Source of the DNA: Chrysomallon squamiferum
Lineage: Eukaryota; Mollusca; Gastropoda; Neomphalida; Peltospiridae
Direction: 5' to 3'
DNA: 64,000 nt
NCBI GenBank assembly: GCA_012295275.1
Contig: CM022670.1
Location: forward strand, 38,258,251 to 38,322,250
This document shows positions 25,561 through 37,835 of the stretch, piece after piece. The position numbers and the translations under genes were made by a program. The notes below the pieces were generated by a model, which did not search any database, was not told where the DNA came from, and was given only the letters and a program-made list of their open reading frames with translations. Positions within the stretch are counted from its first letter, which is position 1; each line of letters opens with the position of its first letter.

Positions 25561-28500
25561 ATGTAGTATGTTCGTTTAAATTTGAATATTTATTTTATTC
25601 GATTATTTTATTTCTATTAATTATTTAAATTAAATTTATTTATTTCAATTTACAACAGAAATATAAAATTTATCAACATATAATTTTGAACGAATGAAAA
25701 TAAAATTCATTATTTTTTATTTAATTCATTTTACTTTAGTTTTAAATTAAATTTGGGCATTTGAAATAAATAAACAGTTAAATTTAAAAATAAAATAAAA
25801 AATAAAACATCAACAATCTCGACTCTTTAAAACAGAAGAACAAACAAAATGTTATAATGCAGTTCTCTTAAATGGAAGCACAGGCTAAATTTAATAAAAA
25901 AGGAAGAAAAGTAAATTTAATTTGTGTTATTTTATTAAATTATATTTCAACATATTTGATGAAAAAAATACCATGCAACAGAGAGATCTGGGAAAAAAAC
26001 AAAAACACGGGAAGAATTTAAAAAAAAAAGAGATGAAATAAGGAAAGAAAAAAAAGAAGAAAAGATATAAAAGCTGTTTCTAAAAAAGCAAAACAAAAAC
26101 TGGCATAAAGTGAAAAAGCAACAACAATAATATCCATGGTAACCATGTTAGAAATCAATTGCTGAAATTCTCAGCAATTAATATTATCAATAGGAGACAA
26201 ATAACAGAAATGAGCTTTCACGTTTGTGCTCATTCACATGCAATGATAAAGGCATCATGTCTGCGTGTTGGCTATAAAGTGTCTTTCAGGCGTGTAACAC
26301 ACAATATCATTAGAGCAGTTTACTGCTATCAAGATGGAATGATATTAGCTGGCAAAGTGGCCATTGCCTCAGCTAGGAGTCGGCTTTCTTGCATAGGTGT
26401 CCGATTGGTGTAATTCAAAACTAGAAACCACCCTAATTTACACACGTTTGGGATAAACTTACAAATTATTTCCTTGATTTCTGTGAATGCTCATTACAGT
26501 AAACACGGTAAAAATTATTTCCTTTAAGTTTAAAAAAAAAAAGAAAAAAATGCATTTATGAGGAACAGGTCCTAGCTCTAGAATATTATTTTTGAAATGA
26601 AACTAGTTTCGTTATAACGATTGTAAGTAAAATAATCTTTGATTACTGTAAAGAAATGTCAGTGAACATTCACTCGACCCATTCAGATAAATATTTGTAC
26701 ATGTACTTCATCATTTCAGAATACATGTACTGGGTTTCCCAATCAAATGTATACACAAATCTGCTACATACAATGAGTTTAAAATGAATGCACTCAAATA
26801 CTCAGTGGAATGATTCATCATGTTTTTAATTCCATCTCTCCGTGTTATCAGCAATGCCTTGGACTAAAAAGGTACACAGTAAGTCCATGAAATATTTGTA
26901 ATAAATCAATGAGTTGATACATTTTACTGGGAAGTCTTGTATATCCTTCAATAAAAACTCAGTACATTAACTGCCATTTCTGTGAAAATTTGTATGACTT
27001 AAAATATGTATATCTATGCATCAAATAATAAATACCCATTTGATAAGTACACATATACAGTTTATAATAGGTATATATAAAGCTGTATATATAAATATAT
27101 ATATGACATATATACATCTGATAACATACTCATACATGTGCCAAAGTATACATATACATTTGGTAATAAGTATACATAACACAACTGACATTTTTAAACC
27201 TGTCAAGCATAAAAAAAGAATTAATTTCAGAAGTTATTTTAGTCTGTCAGATTCACTGAAACTTTCTCATTGATACAATGATAATCTTTTTGATGCAGCC
27301 ATGACAAAAAAGTTTCTACAGAAATCTGTGATTAGAATTTCTGACAGGAGTGATTTGACATATAATTATCAGTTTTGTTACTGTGTCACAGTTGTGAATA
27401 ATGATTTTTCAAAGAGAAGTGTCCAGACTATTAAGTGACCTAGAGCCCAACAGACCATGACCCTGTCAAAACTTTGGTTAGAATGATATAAAGGGAAACA
27501 GTAATATTAGGCCAGATTAACACCATTCACAGTTTGGTTAATATCAACTCATGAAAGTAGGCTGAGGTTGGTTGTACTGTTAGGGTGTGAAAGACTGATT
27601 ACATGAGTGTGTGTGTGTGTGTGTGTGTGTTTGAATGTGTATGTGTGCACAAATTTGTGACCGAGATGTATGTCTGCATGTATTCTCTGTACATGAGTGT
27701 GTGTGTGTGTTAAAAATAATGTTAGAAAATGATAACTGAAAAAGAAATTTTTAAAAATTATTCTTCAGTAATGACTGATTAACAAAATCCCAGTCATTGT
27801 TCATACATTACTTATGTTGTGATATGAAACAAATTTTCTGCTATATCTTCACTTATCAATCACAAAAATGAGCTTTATATTTGCCTTCCCATAAACAGTA
27901 AAGCACATACAATGTCTTTGTGAAACAGTTTACGAGATACTGGCTGGAATGGGATGCACAAAGCATTGGTTCTGTATCATTACGTTTTAGTCCAGCACTC
28001 TAACTAACGAGTACCATTTCATTAATTAAATATCGCAGTATTGAGATGTCTGTACACCTGTTTTAAATTCTAAAATAAAATAATTTAGGAGAAATCGTTT
28101 AAGTAAATAGCTATTAATATGTTTTTAATGCAAAGCTGTTATTGCTCCTGCCATGCAACTTTTCCAAAGAACAAACAGAAGAAAAAAAAAAAAAATCTGG
28201 CACTTTTACAAATTGGAAGAAATTAATTTATAACTTGTCCCAGGTGATTACACAGCAAAAGGAAAAATTAGATGTCTTAATAAACGCAGATGGTTATGAA
28301 TCGTAAAAAAAACATCACAGCATGACTCAAACTGCAGAGATAAGCAGTCAGAAAAATACACACAATCATAAATAACAAAACACGTTTTGAAATTTTTTGT
28401 TATTACAGGGTTTTTTTCACTGCTATTAACAAAGTGAATAATCTTTGCTGTAATTTGTTTCATCGTTTTATTACTTTCTAAACAACAAATTATTGCTTCT

Positions 28501-29736
28501 TTCAGCGTCTGTGAATGGATGCTAGACTATTTAAGAGCCAGATGCTAGCTTCTACACAACAAAGCAACATTACTGTATTGATTTTTGCAGTCTTCAAAGG
28601 GCTGAATGATTATGTCATAACGTCTATGGGTAATAATGCGAGCCACATGGTGATGTATGGTCATCTGGTATTGTCCAGATATGCATGTATTGTGATATAA
28701 ATGGTTGTTGATAATAAATAAAATGAAATATTGTTCCCTCCCAAAACAACTTTTTGTTTTTGTTTACAAATGCACTGAAACATGCAGTTAATTAACAGTG
28801 GTAATAAAGAGTTCATTAATAATAATGTTAAAGTTTTATATGTTTGTGGGGAAAAAATATAAACTGACATGTCAGACTGAGTCATAAAATGAATAAAATA
28901 TTCTTTTAGCAGTTTATTTTCTTGATAAATACTATTATTATTTGTTACTGCATTTATGATTTGGCAGTGACACAGTTTAAGAGAATAAACTTGTGGTTTA
29001 TTTGCACCTCTTGGATTGTAGATCTTTTATAAGCAGTTTTTCAGTGCAGAAGAAAGTGTGATCTTTGATAGATAAGGCACGAGAAGCAAACAGCTCAGTA
29101 CCAGCTATTATTCTGTGGTTAAATGGCATCAAACATTTGGTTATGAAATTTACAGATAATGAAGGAAGAAATTCACTGCCTCCATGGTATATTAGGGCTG
29201 GATTATTATTATTTTTTTTTTGTTGTAATTAGCAGTAAGGAAACTTATAATGCACCTTCTCACAGACTGGAACATACTATCATTGGTTTTTTTTTTTAAA
29301 CCCTTGGTGAGATGCTAACATGAATGGAAATGGCACTGATGAGATGGATCTTTAAGTGTATCTGCCTGAAGCTAATGTTATACACTCAGTTAGGTCTACT
29401 TCCACTAGAGATCAAACCAAACATGCTATCATTGCAATGTTAACAAACACGCTTTCTCCGTTTTACCTTGATTGCACGAGAGAAATTACTTCAATTTCAG
29501 TTATTGCAAGTCATAAATCCCCAACTGTTGCCATCTAACCTGAACTGAGTGTTGCTGTCTTTAATATTCATTAAAATGACACCTTTTTATTTGCAGTGGG
29601 AGCCAGTCCTGTCACCCAGTAGATTAAGTTTCACACCTGCCAACTGTGTTTTTTCTTAGGTCTTGGGGAGGGGGAAATGAGTGCTGGGATACTAAGAACT
29701 CTGTATGAGTGATCAATTGAAGTTAAAAAATAATTC

Positions 29737-29797
<61 letters not shown>

Positions 29798-29817
29798 TTA
29801 CATTGATTAAAAAGAGG

Positions 29818-29860
<43 letters not shown>

Positions 29861-31240
29861 AAAAATTAAAAAAAAAAAAAAAAAATGTAAAATAGAAAAC
29901 AATGACAAGAAGGATAAACAGATGCTGAAAGCAGAAGCAAGGATAAAAGTTTGTGAAAGCTTTTTTATTATTTTTTTTTTAAAGAAAGTATTTTTAGCAC
30001 ACGTCTGATGTAAAACATCTCAATTTAGCATGACAAGCAGAAAAAAACCACGAAGGCTGCAAAAACTAAAACAGGAATACAGCTGACAAGACTTATATAT
30101 CCATCTTAAACATTCTACTCAGACAAACTTAATTATTTTATTTTAAACATATTTTACATTAGATGATAAAAGTTCTCTTGACATTCAAAAGAAAATATAT
30201 GAGTCGGAGTACAATTTCCTTTTTTTTTGTTGTAATTTGACTACAAGAATACATCACTGAATATGTTATTTTTTTAAAAAAAAGAAGGAATTTCTTAAAT
30301 GAATGAAGAATTAAGTAACAAGGTTATTCATACTTATAGATAAAAAATTTTTTTTTTGTCAGATAATTATTTAATTTTGATTCATTAAAAAGAGCTTATT
30401 AATTACATATTCACCAAAAAAAATGTTTAAATAGCAACAAAGGCAACAATAATAAAAATAACAATAACACAAAATGTAAAACATATAAACATAAAAAAAG
30501 TTAACATTACTATTCTTAAAGATTCTGAGACAAAACTTTACACTTTCTTCATTTGGCTTTGGTTTGCAGTCCAAACGTCTGAACTGAATCATTCTGCAAA
30601 ACAAATATGGCCACAGGAAACGGACAAAAACCAGTGATATTTGAAATATCAGTAAAATAACAGGCTTAGTCAGCTTTCTCCATGCATGCTCTGCAATATT
30701 TCGTGTTACTGCATTCACTGTGTATTTTCTTCAGCAACAAGTCTTTAAGTGAGACCTAATTGCCTCAAATCTGCAGCTTCTGCCAGACACTCAATTGACC
30801 GGCAAAGAAATTCTTTTTGGTTGAATGAAAATCTGATCTGGTGTACAACTGGTCTACATCAACACAGAGATAAAACTTTTAAGCCATACAGTTATACAAT
30901 CCCATAAAAAAAAAATCCAGGAAAATACAGAACTCATGCATGATCTGCTATGTATAATTCTAATAAATCTTCCATGACTGGTTTATCAAAGGAAAGTGGT
31001 AAGTACATTCCTATCTGTGGGAGACTGCATATAAAAGATATCTTGCTGTTAGCTGGTAAGAATAACCCACCAAGTGATGAAGCATATTGTTTTCTCCGAT
31101 TACCATAGGACAAAAAAAATAGAAGGTCCTTGCAACATCCCACAAATAAACAGTAACAACTACAGTGACAATAACAAAACAACATATGCCTGAAATCTAG
31201 TGACAGTTAATATTAATACAAAATAATTAAGTTGTCATTA
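25561..31240. other. Long non-coding stretch with microsatellites
   Basis: No gene is visible. It contains (GT)n at 27607-27630, (ATT)n at about 29738-29797 followed by (GA)n at 29823-29855, and many A-runs. The 26158-26412 segment is repeat-free with an 84-codon open frame and no recognised domain. The 30371-30718 minus frame likewise matches nothing I know. Confidence 0.5.
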
Positions 31241-31242
31241 TT

Positions 31243-31530
31243 CAGGGTGTTTCAAAAGTGCATCTTTAAAAATGAATTAAAAATAACAGTTTACAAGAGG
31301 AATCGAATGATAATTTGGATGCAGAGTCAGTGATTCTTGAGAATTATGGATTAATTAAATTTGGCTCCATTGAATATACTGGAAAGTCACTGGTACACCT
31401 TATTATGGACATAACCTTTTATCAAAACATGTCAGCCACTGTTTTGCATATTTTTGACCAACATTAAACAGCAGTTTGGGAGTAACAGAAGAACATGCAA
31501 TTACAGATACATTCTTCTAACGGGGAAATA
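31243..31530 (+). mobile_element. Possible degraded DNA-transposon terminus
   Basis: A 'CAGGGTGTTTCAAAAGTGC' block at 31243 resembles the terminal repeats of many invertebrate Tc/mariner-like elements, which often begin CAGGGTGTTTCAAA. It is followed by about 280 nt of non-repetitive sequence with 'ACAGTTTACAAGAGG'. No matching inverted end and no transposase frame was found, so this is at best one end of an old element. Confidence 0.3.
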
Positions 31531-31544
31531 GCTAAACGTTATTC

Positions 31545-31950
31545 TTTCTAGATGTTGGAAAATTGTTTTATCTTTCTAGACTATAGCTAAACACTACTAT
31601 CTATCTTTCTAGACTATAGCTAAACTGTATTATAATTCTAGACTATAGATAAATAGTATTATCTTTCTAGACTATACATAAATTGTATTATTTTTTGAGA
31701 CTGTAGATAAACTGTATGTCTTTCTAGACTATAGCTAAACTATATATCTTTCTAGACTATAGCTAAACTGTATAGCATTCTACACTATAGATAAATTGTA
31801 TTATTTTTGTAGACGATAGATAAACTTTATCTTTCTAGACTATAAACCATATTATCTTTCCAGACTATAGATGATATCATTCTAGACCATAAAATGTATT
31901 ATCTTCCAACTCCACAACTAAACTGCATTATCTTTCTAAATTCTGTCATC
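31545..31950 (+). repeat. Minisatellite, unit about 28-30 bp
   Basis: About 13 imperfect copies of 'TCTTTCTAGACTATAGCTAAACTGTATTA' occur with anchors at about 31577, 31609, 31638, 31667, 31697, 31724, 31752, 31780, 31810, 31835, 31860 and 31885. The spacing of 25-32 bp and the clear consensus make this one of the best-preserved arrays in the window. Confidence 0.85.
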
Positions 31951-32414
31951 AGACAAACACAATTCTTAACCCATCTTGCTATGTGTGATGAAATTAGCAG
32001 TTACTTCATGACAGCTCTGAGACAATTAAACTTGGAGCGGACCATTTCGTTTGACCTCATCTCTCACAGCACATTAAAGAAATTTTTTGACTTTTCTCAG
32101 ACTAATTACTTTCTGAAATACCTACAACAGCTTCAGTGTTGTTATGACTGTCAGTTTCACTTGGAATTTTTTTTCCTTTTTTTCCCTGTTGACCAGACAA
32201 ATTAAAGCGAGATAAACACATGGGACTTGGCTGTGGGGCTGTAGATTAGAAGCTGCATGCAGGCCTGAGGAATGAAAGGTCATAAGATCAGTCCTCAGCA
32301 GGCCATCCAATCTATTATTTTCCATTATGAACCAATGTTGCACGTGTTTGTCCCATGTTGTTTGTGTGTGTTATTCTGAATTTGTGAAAATGAAAACAAA
32401 ATCATCCTTTGTTT

Positions 32415-32785
32415 TGTTGCTAAATGAAATGTTATGGTTCTATCTGCATGAAAATACAAATACAAGGTTCTGATGCTAAATTAATAGATCATGGTCTGTA
32501 TTGTCCTGCCAGTATGAAGTTGTAAATAAACTATTCTGATGCTGAATTGAAGATTATGTTTGTATGAAGTTATAATTAAAATATTCTAACGTTACATTAA
32601 AGATTACGGTATATATTATCACATCTGTATAACGTTATAACTAAAATATTCTGATACTAAATTCAAGATTATGGTATATATTACCTTGTCTTTATGAAGT
32701 TATAAATAAAATATTCTGATGTAAAATTAATGATGATGGTATATATTATCTTGCTTGTATGAAATAGTAAAAAAATATTCTATGT
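32415..32785 (+). repeat. Minisatellite, unit about 64 bp
   Basis: The anchor 'TATTCTGATGCTAAATTAA' and variants recurs at about 32468, 32533, 32583, 32647, 32713 and 32774. It is followed each time by 'agattatggtatatattatc' and 'tgtatgaagttataaataaaa'. About six copies are visible. Confidence 0.8.
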
Positions 32786-33802
32786 TTTTGTGGGGTTTTT
32801 TCGCAGATTCAGTAAACCAGTTTCAGGAAAAAGGTCTTACACCTCTGTTTTTTTCACTCTAAACATCTGATATTTTCCATTTGATCAGTTTTTCATCTCT
32901 CAGAAAAATTTAATACGTTTATGAGTCCAATTACGCTGTTAAAAGTTATTCAACACTAATAGGCTGACAAGAAGTTCAGCATCTGATATTTTATCAGTTT
33001 TTCAACTCTAAGAAAAAAGTTAAAAACATTTTAATGTTTTTTAATGAGACAAATTATGTGTTTAAACGTTCACTCAACTCACAAGACTGACAAGAAATTG
33101 ACGAGACAGTCTGGTGAGATAACCCGTATGTATTACAACTATAAAAACAGAGATTTAACTATTAATGAACTGAAACATTTTTCTTTTATTTAATAGTTTT
33201 TAAATTCTTTACACTCAAAAGAAACATTTCAGTTCCTTATGTTTCAAGTTAGATGGGGGTTTTTGATGATAAAGGTTTAATTATTTCTCTTTATCTCAGA
33301 ATATTTTACTCCTTGACGTTTTCATTTGTTCTGTTTTCGTTTTTTTTTTGTTACCAATTTATTTTTTAAGTTCATACAAACTTAAGCTTGTCGGGACAAA
33401 CTCATCACACAAGAAAAATGAGAAATGTAGTCAGTCTACTCTGTTTAGTTCAGATGAGGCTTTTGTTTTTATTTTTTGTTGTTTTTTTTTTGTTTCTAAA
33501 TTCTTTTTTTTTTTTTTTAAGTCTTCTTGGAAAGATTTTGTTTCTTCAGATATTGGGTTTATTTTATTTTCTCTTTGATTATAACTGTTCTTGAATTGCT
33601 ATTTAACAGTACGTATTTTATGAAACATTAAAAGAAAATTTTCAAATCAACATAACAAATTCATGTTTTGTAACACTAGAAATAACTAGATTTGATTCCA
33701 TATTAATGCAGACAAAAAAAAAAAAAAAAAAAACAAACATTTGTTATGATGTAATCTTTTAAAAACAAAACCCAAACTGCTAAAAATTAACATAGTTCAT
33801 CT

Positions 33803-33841
<39 letters not shown>

Positions 33842-36800
33842 GAAAAATATTAGAAATCGGAATTTATTGTTGCAAAAAATTGCATTTTAAAATACTTTCT
33901 CTGCAATTAAAGGATTATGAAGCAGTGATGTGATGGTTACTGAAACAAACCCTAGAGAACCTCAATCATCGTTATTCCGTCTATTCAGACAGACAAGTAT
34001 TTACATTTCTGTTTGCTAAAACTCTTGTTGTCTGAATCTTAAAATGCTTCCTCTTTTACAGACATCACTTTAAAAGCATCAATAAAATTAGGCCACTGCT
34101 TGTGATGATAATTTTGTCCTTTGGTTTATCAACTTGTTGCTGAGAGAGAGAAGCATAAAAAAAAAAGTAGAGTGCTCTTGTCTTTTCCCAACAAAGTCAG
34201 AGTCACATCTTCACCCCTTTTCAAGATTACTGCCACAAACAGAATTGATTTTTTTTCTTCAGCTCTAAGACTGTTGGGACACACATGATAAAAAAGGGTC
34301 CCTCGCTGGTGTGTTAGTAAACAAAGCTAACAAGTAAACTGTTTCAACTCTTCAACAACGTACAAGTGTCCTCCAAACTCCACACTTTTATTTGAGATAA
34401 TTACAGGCTTTACAGCATCGTCTGGGAGAAACTGTTAATGTTTCTGAGTCCAACAAAACTGAATAGTAGAAATATTGTTTAACATAAATTTTTATGGAAA
34501 TGAAGGATTAGGATGCTTTATGATTATGAAGTGAATTTACAAATAAAGGGCTGTGTTTGGGATAGCTGTAGACAACAACATGAATTAATAAACATTAATT
34601 AAATTTATATATTTTAATATTTTTTTTATCAAATTGATGACGTTTGTTTAATAATTGTGCAAGAAATCAAACCCCTTGTTGGCATGTTATGGTTACTCTT
34701 ACGAAGAATAGCAAGCAATATGTCTTTTATATTCACATTCCCATGAACAGAAAATAAAATTCTCTAACTGTTACTAACAGTTCATGCACTGTGACTGTAA
34801 TCATTAAAAACAGTGGTTTGGAATATTGTAGACAAATCTTGCATCTCATTAGACTAATTGTCTGACCAATGAGACAGGCTGAACAAAAGTAAAGTGCAAT
34901 CTTATTTTGTTTCTCGTTTGTTTTGTTTTTTAAATACAGAATGTTGATCCTGCTACAAATAACAGATCCTGTAATCTGAACAGTTTACTTCAGTGTATTA
35001 CATAAACAGTGAAAAAAGTCTTCATGACAATGAATAACGTAAAATATTTACAAAAGTTTTGGCATTTGTTTTTCTTCCTTTAAAACGTGACAAATTCTTC
35101 CTTTGGTAAAAAATAATCTTTGATTTTCCGTTAGACATGCACTGAACCAGAGTCATGAGAAATCATTTGGGTTTTTTCTTAAACATTGTTATTCAGCTTA
35201 CAGCAATATGATCATCCATTAACCACCATGCCACGTCTTCTTAAATAAATATATACATCCACTATATCTGTTTACTGTAGCATGTATTTGTTATTTAATT
35301 TTAGTGAAGAATATTTATTTCAGGAAAAGCTAGGATTCTGAAACTGATACACAACAATCAAATATTTTATTGCTTTAAATGAAAGCAGTAACAGTCAGTT
35401 TGTATCAACATGAACGAATCATGAAAACTTCTTAATTTATTTTTTTTCACTGATTTTTGTCTTCAGCTTGCTGTCATCCATTATAAATCCTTGACAATTA
35501 TCTAATTGTTAGAAAGCCTGAAGTTTAATCAGGCATCTGAAATCTCCGATTCCAAATACTTTCTATTCGTCTCAGACAGAATTTCCCCGACATGCTCGTG
35601 CATACAAATAGAATTCAGTCATGAACATTTGTAAATTGGATCCACTTTACTCTTATTTATTTATTTGTTTATTGAATTGAGCGAATGATGTATGAAAGAT
35701 GCTTTTTTCAAAAAAAATAAAAAAATAATAAAAAACATTTTTGGTTTTTAAAATGACTTTTTTTTTGTTGTTGTTAATAAAACAGTGATTAATGAATTTA
35801 AGTGTTGAACATACAAATGATAGATTTACTTCTTCAGGTCCATGAAAATGTGTATATGTATTTCTTGTCATCATAAAATCTTATGTAGTCTTTCTTGTCA
35901 GTTTGAAAATGAACGCGATTCCTCATTATTGATTGATAAAAAAAAAAAAAAAAAAAACACCCAATTGTCAGTTTCTTCTCTCATATCATTGCTACATACA
36001 AAAACCATTTGACTGACAAATTCACAAATTAATATTAAAACATTTATTAGACAGAGAGAGAGAAACAGCTCTACACTTTAAAAGGTTTTGTGAATCATAA
36101 TCTAATTCAAATTGGGTTTGGGTAATTTTTACTTTATATTATCATATCACTGCTCTGACTTAACCTGACATGCATGAAAAGTTAATACTGTCTGTGTTTG
36201 TTATCTTTAACCTTTAATTAATATTTCCGAGTATACTCATCATCGTTACATCTCTTAACGAATTGATGAGCTGCAGACGCCAAAAATCTGGGCGTGTCCT
36301 TTTCTAGAAACTCATGATTAACTTCTTGTTAGAAAGAAAACCTTTTTTTTTTTTTTTTTTTTTTTTCTTCCCATCAGTTATTTAATCTGGCATCAATTGA
36401 TCATTTGATCAATTCACTGATAATTGCTATTGTCTGCAGTGATCCCAAAATACTCACTCTGTACTGGATGTGCACTCGACTTTTGCTTGGTCTGTAATTT
36501 GCCACATAAAAACACAGATTTGCACTTGTCTCTCCTTGGCCAGCTCAATGACATGCTCACCACCGACATCCCAGCTTTCCTAGATGAGCATCATTATTTA
36601 TTTATTTCTTGTTATCCTGATAAAATGAATCGATGATTTAAAAACATCTCTATGCATTTTAGCACACAAGCACAAATTTTAAATGATATAAGTCTTTCTT
36701 ATGATATGCCAGAGAAAGAGTAAAGCTTACAACAGCTACTTTTTAAGGGCTGCTTGTAATAACTGGCAATTAGGAATTGTTTTTTAATATTTTATTTATT
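32786..36800. other. AT-rich non-coding stretch
   Basis: No gene can be supported. A-runs lie at 33714-33733 and 33804-33837 and a T-run at 36342-36366. The 36424-36636 plus frame (70 codons) is repeat-free and the opposite strand has a GTGAGT donor-like word at its end, but neither strand gives a recognisable protein. Confidence 0.5.
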
Positions 36801-36829
36801 GATGTATATGTAAATATATGTGTGTTTGT

Positions 36830-36832
<3 letters not shown>

Positions 36833-36877
<45 letters not shown>

Positions 36878-37005
36878 GTGTATATATTAATGTATGTATG
36901 TGTGTGTATGTATGTATGTATGTATGTATGTATGTGTGTATGTATATATATATATATCTATATCTATCTGTCTATATATACATGTACACACACACACACA
37001 CATAC
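36833..37005 (+). repeat. Compound (TC)n-(TA)n-(TATG)n-(AC)n microsatellite
   Basis: (TC)n at 36833-36861, (TA)n at 36862-36877, TATG/TG repeats at about 36890-36945, (TA)n and then (AC)n at about 36985-37003 lie in direct succession. Overlapping frames are artefacts. Confidence 0.9.
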
Positions 37006-37600
37006 ACATCAAGTTTTCAAATCAACACATATGACAGGGATATGATTATTATAATCAAACAGTCAGGACAGCACATCCCAAATACTTTATAAAAAAAATG
37101 AATAAAAAGAAACAAAAAAATCATGGAGCACCAGCTGAAATGATAAAACCATGATCTCTTTCAGGAAGACTGATCCTGTGACTGATTACATCTCTGCCTC
37201 ATGTTGTAACCATTTCCCCAACATCAGCTTTGGATGTGAAACACAGTCTTAGTATGAGTGTATGAAAGCTCTGATCATGCATTGCAAGTTGCTCTTAACA
37301 TCAATACTGGCACTTCATAATGGAAACAGCATCAGTGGTGATCACTGAGATTGATGCAGTGTGGTGCAAAGGTCTCGTAGATCTGACAAATCCTGTGACA
37401 TGTCGAATAACAAATTGGATCAACTGACCAGTTTGTCTGCGGTTATGGGCTTCCTGCATGTTAAAACGGTGGCAATGCGAGGAAGGACGGAAGCCCAGAT
37501 TGCACAGATTAATGTCTAGATACAAATGAAAACAATAAACTTGAAAAGTTTGTTTAGTTAAATAATAACTAAGCTTTAATGACATAGTACACTAGTACTC
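37006..37600. other. Repeat-free island, unknown function
   Basis: Region 37140-37500 lacks simple repeats and is less AT-rich than its flanks. A 94-codon minus frame (37301-37585) has no recognisable domain. It is a candidate conserved non-coding block and nothing firmer. Confidence 0.25.
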
Positions 37601-37835
37601 AGTTCCTTTCAGAGACATATCAGTTGTAGACACATCAATGTTCAGTTTTGAATATACATCAACTTTTAAATATCAACACTCAGCTTTTGACACATCAACA
37701 TTCAATATTAATCAATTATCAACAATCAGCTTTAGACAAGGCATTAAATTTTAAATAATTATCAACAATAGGTTTCATAACATCAACATTACATTTTAAA
37801 GACACATCAGCATCAATATCCAGGATGTTTGTTTT
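37600..37835 (+). repeat. Degenerate tandem array (ACATCAACATTCAG anchor)
   Basis: Phrases such as 'gACACATCAACATTCAgttttaa' recur six to eight times at about 25-40 bp intervals from 37600 to 37830. The copies are strongly diverged. Confidence 0.6.

Noticed and set aside
30371-30718. 115-codon minus-strand frame
   Set aside because: I could not match it to any family. Its lower half is AT-rich codons only, and no splice or start context was convincing.
36424-36636. 70-codon plus frame, with a GTGAGT donor-like word on the opposite strand
   Set aside because: It was considered as an exon on either strand. No recognisable protein and no matching acceptor-donor pair could be defined.
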